A DNA stretch of 64,000 bases from Chrysomallon squamiferum (GCA_012295275.1 CM022675.1:15325471-15389470), one strand, 5' to 3'. Counted from the stretch's first letter, positions 26,585-38,761 are shown. Notes: generated by a model from the letters alone, not told the origin. Made by a program: numbers and translations.

Positions 26585-29160
26585 CTGATGACACACAATA
26601 GCTAGTGGTGTCTGCGATATCCTTTGCAGAAGTCACTTACATTAACAAATCAATCAAATTGTTATGTGAAAAGGTTATATTTGATTTTGTTTACAGAATT
26701 AAATATAAAATCAAACAAAAGTTGGGTTTTTTTTGTGTTAAAACAAATGATCTAGTTGTAAAAGCTGAATTATTTAACTAATATGAATTCATTAGTAATT
26801 ATAATTTAGCTTAGAAACAACTTTTGTAATTGTAAATGAGTTTTGGTCATATTAATTGTCACTAAATTCTGCAACTGGTACATGAAATTACTTTAACTGA
26901 ATGTTGCTATAAGCTTAAGTGGTGTTTTCAGCAATCTGATTTTTTAAAGCCCTTCTTCAGAAATTCATTATAGTATATTTCTAGTATATTAACAAGAAAA
27001 TGAATCTGAGACACAACAAAATACTGAATTGTGAACCAACAACTTTTTATTTTAAAATGCAGTAAATTGGCATTGTTTCATTTTAAATCTATATTTATGG
27101 ATCAACTAAGAATTTTGAATTAATGTTTTAACCAAAATTTACATGACCTGAATTTTACAAAGATAGAAAGGATGTCCTAGCAAAATAGTGTTAACAGATT
27201 ATATTTTTATATATTGTTTTATAATGTTGTGTTGTATTTAAACAGACATATTTATCTAACATTTTACTATGTACATTAACACTGAACATTATTTTTGTTT
27301 GAAAAAGGTGCAGTGTGTCGGATTACATCATAACATGTTGTTATAGATAGTAACAGTGATATTTATAATTTGTGAGGTGTTTACAGCATTTATAGCTTGT
27401 GTCCTTTTTACATTTTGATTTCACTTTCCATCAAAAAAACTGCTCTGGCATACATTTCTATTAGGACAGTTTTCACTCAATTTAATCAGTCTATCGTCAT
27501 GCCAGTTTTTTATATCATGAAATATTATATATCCAGTGAGAGCTGCAGGTTGAAAATACCAATCAGTGACAGCAAAAGGTGATAAATTCAGTCAAATGTA
27601 AAAAACATCATTTCACTTATTTATTCAGTGGAGTGTGTCATTGACACTTGAATTTTTATAAATGATCTTTGAAATTCCTGTGGAATGCTGTTAGCTGCAT
27701 ATACTGACTATAGGACACTTCTTAACCAGTCAGTTCACGAACTCCAAAATATTGAACAGCAAATTAATATGAATAAGAGATTATTTAAATGTATATGTAC
27801 CAGATATTAAATTATTATTTACAGCCCCATGATATGTTTATCAAAGACTGGTGATAGTTGAAAAAAAAAAGAGTATAAACCATTTGAATGGTGAGTGAAA
27901 TTTCTCTGTCATCTTATTGAATTATTTAAAAATATGTCGAGTGTATCATTAAGAAAAACATTCCTACCTTCCCTGAACTAATCAGTCTGTTCTTGACAAT
28001 CACTTGTTCTTATACAAACAATCAGGCTTAGATAATCTATAGGTCTACAGTTACAAATTTGTCACAATAACATTGTTCATACTATTCCAGCACATAAAAC
28101 ACAGATTTTAGTATTCAGATTGTTTTATATGTTAAAATAGAATTATGTTATATTATGTGACAATCAGAGATTATATTATCATACACTTATTTTATTACAC
28201 TGGTATGCTATGAAATAAAATCTTAAAAATCTGGTAATTGTTTTATTACCATTTTCTGGATACTATGTAGTGATACTCACTACATGTTTGTAGTTCAAAA
28301 ACAAATGAACAAATGATAATGAATTTGACAGATATTACCAAAGGTATTATAGTGTGTAATAGTGTTAACAAAACACAAATTGATGGCAGTTATTAGTATA
28401 TGTTTTTATTTCTTTTCAGTCAACATTGTATTCATAAATTTATTTAAATTATTCACATTTAAACTGATTTACAAAATAAGCATCAAATAAACTGATTATT
28501 ATTATAGTCTTTTGTTTGTTTGTTTATTTCTGCAGTTCATAAAAATCAGTTGTTTTATGTACTGACATACAGTTTAAATTTTGATTTCTTAATAAATATG
28601 TCTCATGGTCCAGTGTTTAAGATTTTTAGCTATAAAATGTGATGTATGAGAAACTAATGAATAATCTAGATGAACGGAGTGAAATCAAATATAAAATTGT
28701 AGCTTCAAAAAATAGTTGTTTTGTCATTCGACTCCTGGAATTTGCAATCATGAATTAAAACAAACCAGTGTTTGTGTGGGTATCCTGCCAAAAGTTACAT
28801 GGTCAGTAGTCATACAATTTGGAAAGCAGTCAAGCAGTAAGTAAGCTGGCACCCCTGTGTGGAGAGAATGATCAACTAGTTTTGGCTGTGTTTCACTGCT
28901 AACTGTAGTAATCACAACTCCAGTGGGTAGCATTTGTTCATGGTTACTCTAATTATATGGAGATGTTGCTCTTAAATAGGAGAAGGACTTTGAAGGAGAC
29001 ATGTTTTGATACAGCAAAGAGAATTCTGGTTGTGAAGTACAGTTCTCACTGGAAATGTGTCCAACGTGGACCTTATTGGAGATTTGACAGTGACTGCTGA
29101 TGGCCACCCTTTCCTCTTGACTACTGATGGTTATGCAGATAAGATGATGAGTTGCAGGTT
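26585..29160. other. 3' region of the decarboxylase gene and intergenic DNA
   Basis: The 3' UTR of the decarboxylase must begin at 26585. No AATAAA occurs close behind the stop; an ATTAAA lies near 26699 and an AATAAA at about 28214, so the transcript end is uncertain. Open frames at 27397 and 28748 have no recognisable domain. No other gene is seen. Confidence 0.4.
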
Positions 29161-29174
29161 ATGCAGATAAGAAG

Positions 29175-29620
29175 GTGCAGGACCTGCAACTTCCAGTGCA
29201 GTACAAGGAAGCTCCTCCCATCCAACAGTGGATCAGCATAGCTGCCGGACTAGCTCTACTACCACAAGACAAAATTCAGGACAGATGGATTGAAACCATG
29301 GACTCGACCCCAAATGTTCCTCATGCCGAAGAGTTCAGTGACTACATGGTCGTCAACTGGATGATAATGATGCTTGCTTCCCCTGCCACTTTGGGACCAC
29401 CACGAGACCAATAGGCCAAGGACTAACAACAATCTGGAAGGATTCCACAACTGGCTCAACAATGCAATGCCCCACTACTACCCTAACATTTATCAATTTG
29501 TGGACAGTATCAAGAAGATCGAGTGTGCAGATAGAGCCAAGACTTCCCAGACTGACTTCGGAGCCGGTCCTCCATCCCACAAGTGTGTGTGTACAGAGAG
29601 ATGGAAAACAGACTATTTAG
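29175..29620 (+). pseudogene. Decayed MULE-type transposase, C-terminal part
   Basis: Two overlapping frames carry parts of one ancestral protein: …ISIAAGLALLPQDKIQDRW… in one, and PRTNNNLEGFHNWLNN followed by PNIYQFVDSIKK in the next. The RTNN.(L/V)EG(W/F)H motif is characteristic of the C-terminal part of MULE-family transposases. A frameshift near 29390 separates them and no intact catalytic region is visible. Nothing suggests a domesticated gene. Confidence 0.65.
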
Positions 29621-30164
29621 ACTCAAGCATCAATTGTAGCAGATGTTTTGTTATGGAAAATGATGTCCCAAACCTTGACGTAAACAGCATATGGGAGGTA
29701 ATCTTTGTGTGGGTTTGTTATGGAAAATGATGTCCTTGACGTAAACAGTATGTATGAAAAACTGCTTTGTTTCACCAATATTTAGCCCCGACGCAACGCC
29801 CCGTTATAGCCTAGCCAAAGAAAATGATTCCGTTCTAGACCGATTCCGAAAGATTAACTCAGTTTGCGCGGGTCCTGTATTCCAATTTTTTGAATCGGTT
29901 TAATTACCAACAAAGGTGATACTTGTTGCAAGCTTCAGTCAGACTGGCAGAGTATACTTGTGATAGCGCTAAGTGGTCACTGTAATTAATTATAACACTG
30001 GTAAGTATATATCGTTGCATTGTCGAAATTTTGTTACCATGCACACGGTAACACGCCACATAATTAATGATTTAATGCAACGACAATCAGTTGTTCCAAT
30101 CAGTTCAAGTTTCTAAATGCAGTAATGCATCCTGCTTACAGAAGCGGCTTATACCTCATTTGAA

Positions 30165-30270
30165 ACTGAAAATAAAATTCGTATATAAAGCGCACCGTTA
30201 TATAAAGTCCGATATGAAAAAAAAGTAGCGGATTATACTTTATACTTTGTAGTCTGAAAAATACGTTAAT
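30165..30270. mobile_element. Terminal fragment of a DNA transposon
   Basis: The stretch carries the repeated words ATATAAAG.GCACCGTTATATAAAG and ends in TAGTCTGAAAAATACG (30252-30266). Ends of this kind (…TATAGTCCGAAAAATACGG) are common in repetitive DNA of fish and invertebrates. The matching other end was not found here. It may belong with the MULE-type remnant at 29175-29620, but that link is not shown. Confidence 0.4.
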
Positions 30271-31055
30271 GCAGGTTTTAACAGGTAAATGTAAACCCAA
30301 CACAATTATAAATCCAGCTGAAATGCTTTAAAACCTCAGACTTTTTCATTTTTGAAATTTCTGTCTTATAGCAATACGTCACATTAATCACGTCACTGCA
30401 GTACACATGGATATAAATAAACATTGCCCCGTTGCTTTGTGCGCTGGAGGGGGAAACTTCGAGCATTACCTTATATTTCGTATATTACAAAAATAGCGCT
30501 GTGTAATATTTGAACGGCCCCTTAGTTTTAGTTTTAATTTGGGGTTAGGGTTTAGAGCAATGAATAGAGGGGTAAACGTCTCCATGTACTCAGATATTGA
30601 ATTAGAGAAAAAGTACGGTCAGAAAAAGATACTGAATCACTGTCTTCATCTGCTGATGAACTGGCACAATCTGCTTAGAAAAAAAGAAAATAATAATAAT
30701 AATAAAAATAAAAATATCTCCATGAATAAAACTGCATTTTAAAAGGCCAAAATAAATTACATTAGTATTTTTGTTGCTAGTAATCCTACATGTTTACCAC
30801 GCAGCTTGGACAAGGCAAAAGTTTTAACTCTTGACAAACATGTCTAAAAACTGCAAAAACAAAACAAAAACGAAAAACTTTCTTGTGATTGAGTTTGCTT
30901 GGAAATGGTTTTGGAAATTTGGATTTGTGGACTATTGAAAGTTTTGGAATCGTTATGGAAATTTTGACAGCCTAAAAGTGTTCGAACCCTGAAAAATACC
31001 CAAATGTAATTACAAAAAATAAATATATACGATACGTAAATAGAGAATCCGAAAT

Positions 31056-31186
31056 ATATGTGTGTGTATGTGTATATATATACATATGTATATGTATATG
31101 TATATATATATGTGTATATGTATAATGTATATGTATATATATATATATATGTATAAATATGTATAAATATGTATATATATATGTAT

Positions 31187-31246
<60 letters not shown>
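31056..31246. repeat. (TATG)n/(TATA)n/(CA)n compound microsatellite
   Basis: About 190 bp of alternating TATG and TATA words grade into 22 CA dinucleotides (31190-31233) and a final TA run. Confidence 0.95.
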
Positions 31247-31642
31247 GCAAGCTACAAGTAATGGATAAATAACCAAAAATACAGTACCGGGAACTAATGA
31301 AATCTTTTTATTCAATAAATCTGATGTTTGTTTTGCAAGCCACTGAAGATCAGGAAATTGTCAAAGTTGACTAATTCAGAGGACACAAATGTAGGTCCAG
31401 CATAGAATCGAAGATTTGTCAATATAGCAGATGAAAGAATTATTCACGGAAGTATTTCTAAAGTTTTCAGTGTAACAGTACGTGCAGTGTCAACAAAGGA
31501 TATAGCTGGTGAAGAAGAATGGCTCACGCACGGACCTCTGTGGATTAATTATTTGTACGGAGTACAACAAAAATCCACTCGTCCTTTATGGAAACTACAT
31601 TCTTCGCTCGTACGTTAATATTTTGCGCATTAGTGATTGCTT

Positions 31643-31681
<39 letters not shown>

Positions 31682-33035
31682 CATCTTGAATATATACGCA
31701 CCAATGTTTGTTTATAAAATTATAATCCAGCAAATCACCTATCTGTGAAATCAGCCGATGTACATGCAGTCACAAACTCGGTTGCCATCAAATGTTTTAA
31801 GTGCTCTCCACTGTGACCTTGACAGATAGCAAGCTCTAACAACACTACTATGGTTATCAGGAATCTACGTGTAAAAATCATCCCAGTCATAATAATGGGT
31901 GAACGACAAGTTTGATACATGGTCGCTAATAATCCCAGTAATATTATTAAAACCAAAATTAAGTGTCTGTTGTTTTAAATAATGCATATATATATATTTT
32001 TTTTTTAACCAAAATTTTAATTTTACCGCACCAGTAATTTTTAAGCTTTTGGCGCGGTGACATTAAATTAAACCTTTTATGAAACGACGTCATCATTAAT
32101 TAACTGTTTTGCAGCCCACCTGTAATTAAAAGGCTTTTTCTCACACTGAAATTAAAAATTTCAAAAAAAATAAAATTTGAGACACTCCCTTCGAATAAAC
32201 GGAAAGCCAAGTGAAGACATTTATTACAAACACGGTTATCTCTGAGTACAATTGTTGATAAATTGTATGACAACAAACAAGAAAAACACTTTAACAGATC
32301 AAGAATGCATATCACAGACTTGAGGTATTTAGACATTTACACGTCCATGTGACTTAGAAGAATCAAAGCAAGCAGCTTGAAACAAAACTGCACTGCTGTC
32401 GATAAAGGAATTTAATTCAAATAGGTAAGAATCAAATATGTTTTTATTTATTTATTATTATTATTATTTTTTTCATCTCTTAGAGTTTTGCATCGTTCCT
32501 TTAATTATTATTATTTTCTTCATCAGCTTTTCCCTCCTTTTTATCGTTTTCTGTTTAATAATTACTAGGCTAGAGGTATACAGTAGACTTAATTTCTACG
32601 ATCTACTACTTCTCATCTTTTTTCTTTCTTTTTTCATTTTCTTTGTTGACCTTTTTTTCTACTTTATGGTTTTCATTATAGTTGGTTTTTTCTTGTCGTT
32701 TTCGTACTTCATAATTATTATCGTTTTTTTTTTTTTTTTTTTTTTTTCGTATTCATTATCTTTTTTTAATGATCATCTTCGTCAAAGTCGTCATTTTCTT
32801 CTCTTTCGTCATCATTCTTTTCTTTATTATCTTAAAATATAAAAACAATAGGAAAAAAAAACAACCTATTTTAGATCTATACTAGTCAACATTTATTTAC
32901 TACATTTATTTCAGCATTACGATAAAAACATCTATCATATTTTATTATTATCTATCATGTTTATTATTATTATTATTATATATTGAAACAAATATTTAAT
33001 TATTGATTGATTGATTTGTCACTGATTATATAAAC

Positions 33036-33038
<3 letters not shown>

Positions 33039-33099
<61 letters not shown>
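33039..33099. repeat. (CT)n microsatellite
   Basis: An uninterrupted run of about 30 CT dinucleotides. Confidence 0.97.
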
Positions 33100-33102
<3 letters not shown>

Positions 33103-34115
33103 CCAAGACATCATCTGCTTGATGAATAATAGTGAAAATGCTGATGAGAACACATTTCCTTTTAAGGAGCAAAGATTGCAAATATATAAAAAAAGTGTTA
33201 CAATGTTATAATTTTATATAGATTTTTTTCTTTATCCGTTATGACGTAAGTAAAGGTGAAAAGATCATATTCTGTCTGTGGTTTCCCGCATTAAGCGAAG
33301 ATAACAAAATAATGGTTAAATGTTGACAGTATCATTTTATCGGTGAGAACAAGACTATGAGAATACAGCATATTACGGTCGTGATTTTGCTGTATGTGAT
33401 TATTACTAGTAACTGACCTCATTACGTTTTGTGGTAAGTGCATTAACAATGTACCATTCCAAATCAGAATTTGCCTTTTATATCACATTAGATACATTCA
33501 ACAGTTATTACATCTATTTCCATATAATTTATTACTGGCATAAAGATAATTACATTCTTCTGCCTCGTTTATAGGTCCATTCACTTATAGAGTTAAATAA
33601 ATGCAGCAATACGTTTGTTAATTCTTTAATATCTAACAAAGATTTTATCACATAACTGTTTTCTTACTATAATTCTTTCAGGGTGTTGTATGGTTAAGAG
33701 AAAGATAGAGTGAGAGACAGAGAGTGTTTCCATTTTATTTTTACAGGCAAAGAGGATTGTGTTTACAATAACAAACCTCTAAAAAATACTTATCTTTAAG
33801 TGCTTGGCACTGATAAAAATGGAGTAATAATAATAATATATATATAAACGATACTTCATTTGAATACATTTAACTATCTCATATTATTATAATTTTTATC
33901 TGAAAATTATCATTTACTCAAATATATTAACCTATTATAACACTTACTAGTATATTTTTTATAAATAATGTTTACTTTTACACAGTCATAAGTAGCAATA
34001 TACATACAACAAACAGTATACAACAAACAGTACATTTTTGACATCTGGAATATATATTCACATAAACATTACAAAACGTTCAAAATTTTCAACAGTTCAC
34101 TTTGTTTTTGCAGAT

Positions 34116-34475
34116 ATGAAAGCCATGCCGTGTTTTCTGGTAATGGTCTTAATTTACAATATGGCAGCTGTCTTGGCGGCACCTTCAACAAACATACCAG
34201 AATTCGTAGCCCCTTTTGATGTAGCAGACGACATGCTGGTGGATGGTATACCATATAAAATGATTCCGCTTCGTTTCCGCAAAGTGGCATTAATTCACGA
34301 AAAGCTAACTAAGATGAAGATGGTAGAAAAACCTGTCCAGGATTATCTGTTTCCAAGAGAACGATCGGATTTGACTGGATATTGTTTGACCCCGGAATGT
34401 GTCAAACTAATGAGCGACTATAACAAATGGCTGGAAGAGAATGGAGGAGGCGAACCAATTGGTCGTTGGGGATAA
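34116..34475 (+). CDS. Small secreted protein, putative amidated-peptide precursor
   Basis: The reading frame encodes 119 residues. I chose the ATG at 34116, two bases after a strong acceptor (TTTGTTTTTGCAG at 34101-34113); the frame is open further left, but that part would be intron. Residues 1 to about 22 form a signal peptide ending VLAAPS. There are two cysteines after it, C90 and C95, in GYCLTPECVKLM. A likely processing site R-E-R precedes SDLTGYC (residue 84 on). The protein ends …GEPIGRWG-stop, so the final Gly could donate an amide to Trp. These traits fit a neuropeptide or hormone precursor, but I recognise no known family. CLTPECV also resembles the start of M13 (neprilysin) ectodomains, but nothing else does. 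The words TAATAAA place a poly(A) signal over the stop codon; another lies at 34830. Confidence 0.6.
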   Translation: MKAMPCFLVMVLIYNMAAVLAAPSTNIPEFVAPFDVADDMLVDGIPYKMIPLRFRKVALIHEKLTKMKMVEKPVQDYLFPRERSDLTGYCLTPECVKLMSDYNKWLEENGGGEPIGRWG

Positions 34476-34913
34476 TAAACCTGGAAGTCTGCGTGTAATT
34501 TGTAACTGCTCTTATGCAACTGCTGTTTTTTGTTATTTTCCTACTATTTCTATTTTTACAATTAAAAAAAAAGATGGAAGAAAAATACACCCCCCCAAAA
34601 AAAAAAACACAACAACAACAAACAAACAAACAAAAATAATGACAAAAATCTAATGAAACTGGATAATACAAAAAAAGGCATACTAAAGCCAAATTGTTGG
34701 CTAGTAAAAAAAAGAAAGAAAGAAAAGTTTGTTTGTTTGTATTAACAACAGATTCAACAATTCTTAAATATTAGACTAATTTTAAGAATATTTTGCTAAA
34801 ACTGAATAAGCATATTGGTAGTTTTATTTAATAAAACAACGATATTTTGATATGTTATTACAAATACTGGACCCAGTCATTTCCCTTCTAAGCTACTAAA
34901 GTGAACTCTAGAA

Positions 34914-35182
34914 CAGTGATTTTCAACTAGTTTGCAGAGAGAGATCACCAGGTCTGCGTGAAAAATTATCCACCTTCACTTAATTAGTCCAAAAAAATAT
35001 GATTTAGTTAGTGCAAACAATTCTGTGCCTGCAGTGTAGTGTCAGGCGAAGTAAATAAATAATCTTCCATGACTAAACTGTCATTGTAAATGAACATTTT
35101 GTAACACTTTTGTTTGGTGATGTGACTCAGGATTTGTTAATGTAAAAAAATGCCTTGGCTCAAAAAAGGTTGAAAAACATTG
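34914..35182. mobile_element. Non-autonomous hAT transposon
   Basis: The left end is CAGTGATTTTCAACTAG and the inverted right end is CAATGTTTTTCAACCTT, a classical Charlie-like hAT terminus. The 8-bp flanks CTCTAGAA and ATATAGAA agree at six of eight positions and are probably a worn target-site duplication. No transposase frame is present in 269 bp. Confidence 0.75.
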
Positions 35183-35310
35183 ATATAGAAGTCATCAGCA
35201 AATCATGCATCAGGATGACAAAATGTGAAATCACGGCATTAATGGGTTTTTTCCTTTTTTATTTTTATTTTCTGTTTTTTCTGTTTGTTTCGAATTATCT
35301 TTTAATTCAA

Positions 35311-35376
<66 letters not shown>

Positions 35377-36197
35377 CATCAACAAGAACAAGAACAACAA
35401 TAACAATAATAATAATAATTGTGTTATTGGCATTATTAAAAATTCCCTGCTACATTAACATTCGGCATATTACAAATCCAGTTTTATATCTTACCTTAAA
35501 GATTCATATTACTGGCCTGAGTAACTTTAAAATAAATGATGAGAAAGACATGTTTACATTATCAGAATATTTTGTAAACTAATATGAGAATGCTGTATTA
35601 ACAGCGTTGTAAACTGAAGTTATGTCTAAATTAAAGGTCCCCAAAATCTTTAAACTTTCGACCCCTTATAAAACAATGATAATAAGAGGAAGAACAGCTT
35701 AATAAAAATATATATGACTATTAAATACTTAAATTAAATAAAAATTGTTATCTAATTTTTACTGATTACGCCTTTCTGTGCTCAGACTCCAACATGGAAA
35801 TCCAAATAAAATTATTTTACCACTGTACAAAGTTTTGGATAATTATCTAAAGTAGTTACATTACTTCAAAAGATCAAATTGAACAACTAGTGATATTCGA
35901 TCCTCTTCAGTGTCTCTTTCATCCTTAGGATTCAAAGTCGACCACTTTGTAGAACCCTAGTCTAACTGCCAGGATCAAAGACAACGATTTATTGCAATTT
36001 GATTTATCTGTCAGTAATAGATTCATGAGTTTTACAAAATTATAAAATTTAAAATAATATAGTAAAATTAATATATATATAATTAAGAAGTGGGTGAAAT
36101 ATATATAATTTTTAGTATTAATTAGTAACTACTGTTTAATTTATTATATTTATAAATAAACAAATTCTAATATAGACGAATGATATTTTTCTAAAAT

Positions 36198-36200
<3 letters not shown>

Positions 36201-36263
<63 letters not shown>
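36201..36263. repeat. (TC)n microsatellite
   Basis: An uninterrupted run of about 31 TC dinucleotides. Confidence 0.97.
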
Positions 36264-36265
<2 letters not shown>

Positions 36266-36723
36266 GCATGTCTCTGTCGTTGTCTGCTTAGAAATGAAAA
36301 CTAGGATACTTTATAACTGAACATTAAAATGATAAGCATAAGTTATTAACCAACAATGGATCTGTTCATACGCGCACACGACACTCGTCTATCCTTTTTT
36401 GTTTCGTTAATATTAACTGTTAGAGTTTAATAACCTTCTTACAAATCAACAAAAGTCGATCGCTTTGTCAGGAAGTAAACTGAAGTTAACCCGATGGAAC
36501 ACTGTAAACCTCCATATAAAAAAACATTTGGCAATTTTTAGTTTGACAAACAGACAGATAGATCCATCTCTAGAAAATGTATGTGGGTTTTTTCCCACAT
36601 ACTTGTTTGGTTTACCTTTTAAAAAAAAAAAAAAATATATATATATCTATAAAGAAAGAAAAAATCTGACAGCTGATTTTAACAGTCTGATGTAGTGAAT
36701 GAACGGTCACCTCTCTGTACGGG

Positions 36724-36810
36724 TATAAATATGAATACATGGATGTATGCATATACAACATTACCTATTTGATGTTCCGTTGCAACTAGATTCCTATCAA
36801 ACTGAATTTG
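36724..36810 (+). promoter_or_regulatory. TATA box and 5' UTR exon of the Gly-rich protein gene
   Basis: TATAAAT at 36724-36730 sits about 80 bp before a strong donor (TTTG followed by GTAAGTAT at 36811). A matching acceptor (TTTTCAG, 37046-37052) lies 7 bp before the ATG at 37060. This gives a short non-coding first exon of about 36755-36810 and a 242-bp intron in the 5' UTR. The start point is inferred from the usual 25-30 bp distance to the TATA box. Confidence 0.7.
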
Positions 36811-37059
36811 GTAAGTATATCTGAATTATAGTTATTTGTTATGTTACTGAAATATAACTGTGAAATAATTTCTGTATGACGTACAAAATATAGAAACTTT
36901 AATATGATATCTATGTATATTTAATATGAAATGTTTTGAACATGAATTATTTACGTGATACTTTAGTATTTAAAGGCATGCCTCTCTATTATTAATATAA
37001 TTATTGTTGTTGCTGTTGTTGTATTTAATTTAATTTAATTTTATATTTTCAGAATTAAT

Positions 37060-37819
37060 ATGGATACTTTACTTCTGTTTCTGTCCTGTATCGTCATTTG
37101 CTATGGTTCCAGGCCATATTTCGTTCGCTATCCCAGAATGCCATATCCTCGTTATGGAAATCCTTATCGGCAACCATACCCGTATATGTATCGGTATAGG
37201 CCGAGCGGTCCTAGCGTAGGTGTTGGTGTGGGTGTTGGTATTGGCGGTGGTAGTGGTCCAATTAATGGTGGTTCCGGTATCGGTGTAGGAGTTGGCGTTG
37301 GTCGTGGTGGCGGACTTCGTCCTGGCGTAGGAATTGGTGTTGGTGTTGGAGGTTCTGCACTTGGAGGAGGAACCGGTGTTGGTGTTGGTGTTGGTGTCAG
37401 TGGCGGAGGTGGTACTGGATACATGTATCCACAAACTGCTGCTATTGGAGGTGGAGGAGTTGGTACTGGATACATGTATCCACAAACTGCTGCTATTGGA
37501 GGTGGAGGAGGTGGTACTGGATACATGTATCCACAAACTGCTGCTATTGGAGGTGGAGGAGGCTATGGTTACGTGTACCCAGTAAACACTGGTTCTACTA
37601 TTTCTGTTATTGGTTATGGTAGTCCAGGATACGGTGGTTACGGCTACAGACCTAATTACGGCTACGGAGGAGGATTCAGTGGTGGTTTCTACGGCAGACA
37701 ATACCCAGCTTACTATAATGAAGATATGTTTGACAGACGTAAGAATTTATTTTATAAAACACACAGACTCACACATACACATGCCATAATTTCTCTCTCT
37801 CTCTCTCTCTCTCACTCTC

Positions 37820-37850
<31 letters not shown>

Positions 37851-38294
37851 AGATATATATATAAAGAACAAAAGAAAACAACATACAACAAAAAACCCCA
37901 CTTCATATCTAAAAGCACATTCATATTAGCATACACACCCACGCATCATCATTATTATTATTATTATTATTTCATTAAAATTAAACTGTAAAATTAGGGT
38001 TAGGTTTCAGTGTTAATGTGTTTTTTATTTCAAGCTAAACCTGAGAGTTCTCTCAACAAGATGAGATCTAGTAGACGTATTGTATCTCACATACCACTAG
38101 CCGCTGCACCCGCTCCCGCAGTAAACCGCCCTGCGTCTATAGACATCAGTAATGCAATTGCTGCTTCACCCGTCCCCTTCACTGAGATACCAGAGACAAG
38201 TGTGTCGTCAGGTTCTGATCTTATCTCCATCGCTGCGGCTAACTCCAGACTGTTTCCAGTGATGAGAAACGGCGTCTGGAAATCAACAGCATAA
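37060..38294 (+). CDS. Gly-rich secreted structural protein (shell-matrix/silk-like)
   Basis: Two coding exons, 37060-37738 and 38035-38294, join in phase to give 312 residues. Residues 1-16 form a signal peptide (MDTLLLFLSCIVICYG). A Tyr/Pro/Arg-rich block follows (to about 48). Then come GVGVGVGIGG-type repeats (about 52-115) and three 17-residue repeats GTGYMYPQTAAIGGGGV encoded by a 51-bp DNA unit (37411, 37462, 37513) that is nearly identical between copies. A GYGY-rich stretch closes exon 1. Exon 2 encodes an Ala/Ser/Pro-rich tail with no Gly repeats and no cysteine. The composition resembles shematrin-like shell proteins and silk-like secreted proteins; that role is inferred. The frame reads on past 37738 into the intron's (CT)n tract, but GACAGAC/GTAAGAA is a clear donor. 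An AATAAA lies at 38344-38349, 50 bp after the stop. Confidence 0.85.
37411..37563 (+). repeat. Three 51-bp in-frame coding repeats
   Basis: The unit beginning GGTACTGGATACATGTATCC occurs at 37411, 37462 and 37513 and differs only around the Gly/Val codon at its end. It encodes 17 residues per copy within the Gly-rich protein. The near identity at the DNA level points to recent copy-number change or gene conversion. Confidence 0.95.
37793..37851. repeat. (CT)n microsatellite in the coding-exon intron
   Basis: A CT run with two CACTCT interruptions, in the intron of the Gly-rich protein gene. Confidence 0.95.
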
Positions 38295-38761
38295 AGCAAA
38301 TCAACAGTTCCTTGCTCAAAACCGAATAATAGTGAAAACAAATAATAAAACTTCATTTGCTTTGAAATTGCCTTCTTTTTTCTTTTTTCTTTCATTCATT
38401 CGTTTATTATTGTTATTATTAGTAGTAGGAGGAGTAAGTAGTATTAGTATGCTATTAGTATTAGAAGCAGTATTATTCAATTGTTTCCTATTAAACTTTC
38501 GATTTTCATTTTTAACATTAATTTTAATGCGTTTTATTGTTTTGTTTTTTAAATAATTAAATACGCTTGGAGAAAACCCTAAAAAAGGTAAACAAAAAAT
38601 AAAAAATAAAACAAATAAAAATATCAGCGTAATTAATTTCATATAAAAGTTAACAATTAACAGTTATAATAATAATAATAAGATTTGTGAATCAAGGAAA
38701 ATAACTTCGTGAGACCTAGTAATCAGCTATACTATTTATGTTAAAATAAATAAATAAATAA

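Larger units (their letters stand above)
30271..33433. other. Intergenic, low-complexity DNA
   Basis: This region holds a (TATG)n/(TATA)n/(CA)n complex (31056-31246), a 32-base poly(A) run at about 31648-31679, poly(T) at 32727-32747 and a (TC)n run at 33039-33099. Frames across these tracts are low-complexity artefacts. No gene is supported. A possible non-coding exon of the downstream peptide gene ends at 33433 before GTAAGTG. Confidence 0.45.
34476..36723. other. Intergenic region with hAT remnants and microsatellites
   Basis: It contains a hAT-type element (34914-35182), an (AAT)n run (35319-35372), a possible further hAT-like fragment (about 35632-35965, ends AGGTCCCCAAA and inverted TAGGGTTCTACAAAGTGG, not certain) and a (TC)n run (36201-36263). 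No gene is seen. Confidence 0.5.

Noticed and set aside
31010-31315. Long minus-strand Cys/Val/Tyr/Ile frames
   Set aside because: They are translations of the (CA)n/(TATG)n microsatellite in several frames.
31735-31956. Minus-strand 73-residue frame with a hydrophobic start
   Set aside because: It resembles a signal peptide only superficially; there is no recognisable mature part, splice context or poly(A) signal.
32438-32842. 134-residue Phe/Ile-rich frame
   Set aside because: The sequence is T-rich and low-complexity with poly(T). It is not a believable membrane protein and has no splice or promoter context.
34038-34115. Upstream in-frame start for the secreted peptide
   Set aside because: This part lies before a strong acceptor and would bury the signal peptide 26 residues inside.
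37069-37701. Minus-strand Ser/Thr-rich 210-residue frame and Pro-rich 120-residue frame
   Set aside because: They are antisense of the Gly-repeat exon. The sense frame has a signal peptide, splice sites, a TATA box and a poly(A) signal.
37739-37929. C-terminal extension of the Gly-rich frame through (CT)n
   Set aside because: This is intron read-through. The GTAAGAA donor at 37739 and acceptor at 38034 remove it and keep the frame.
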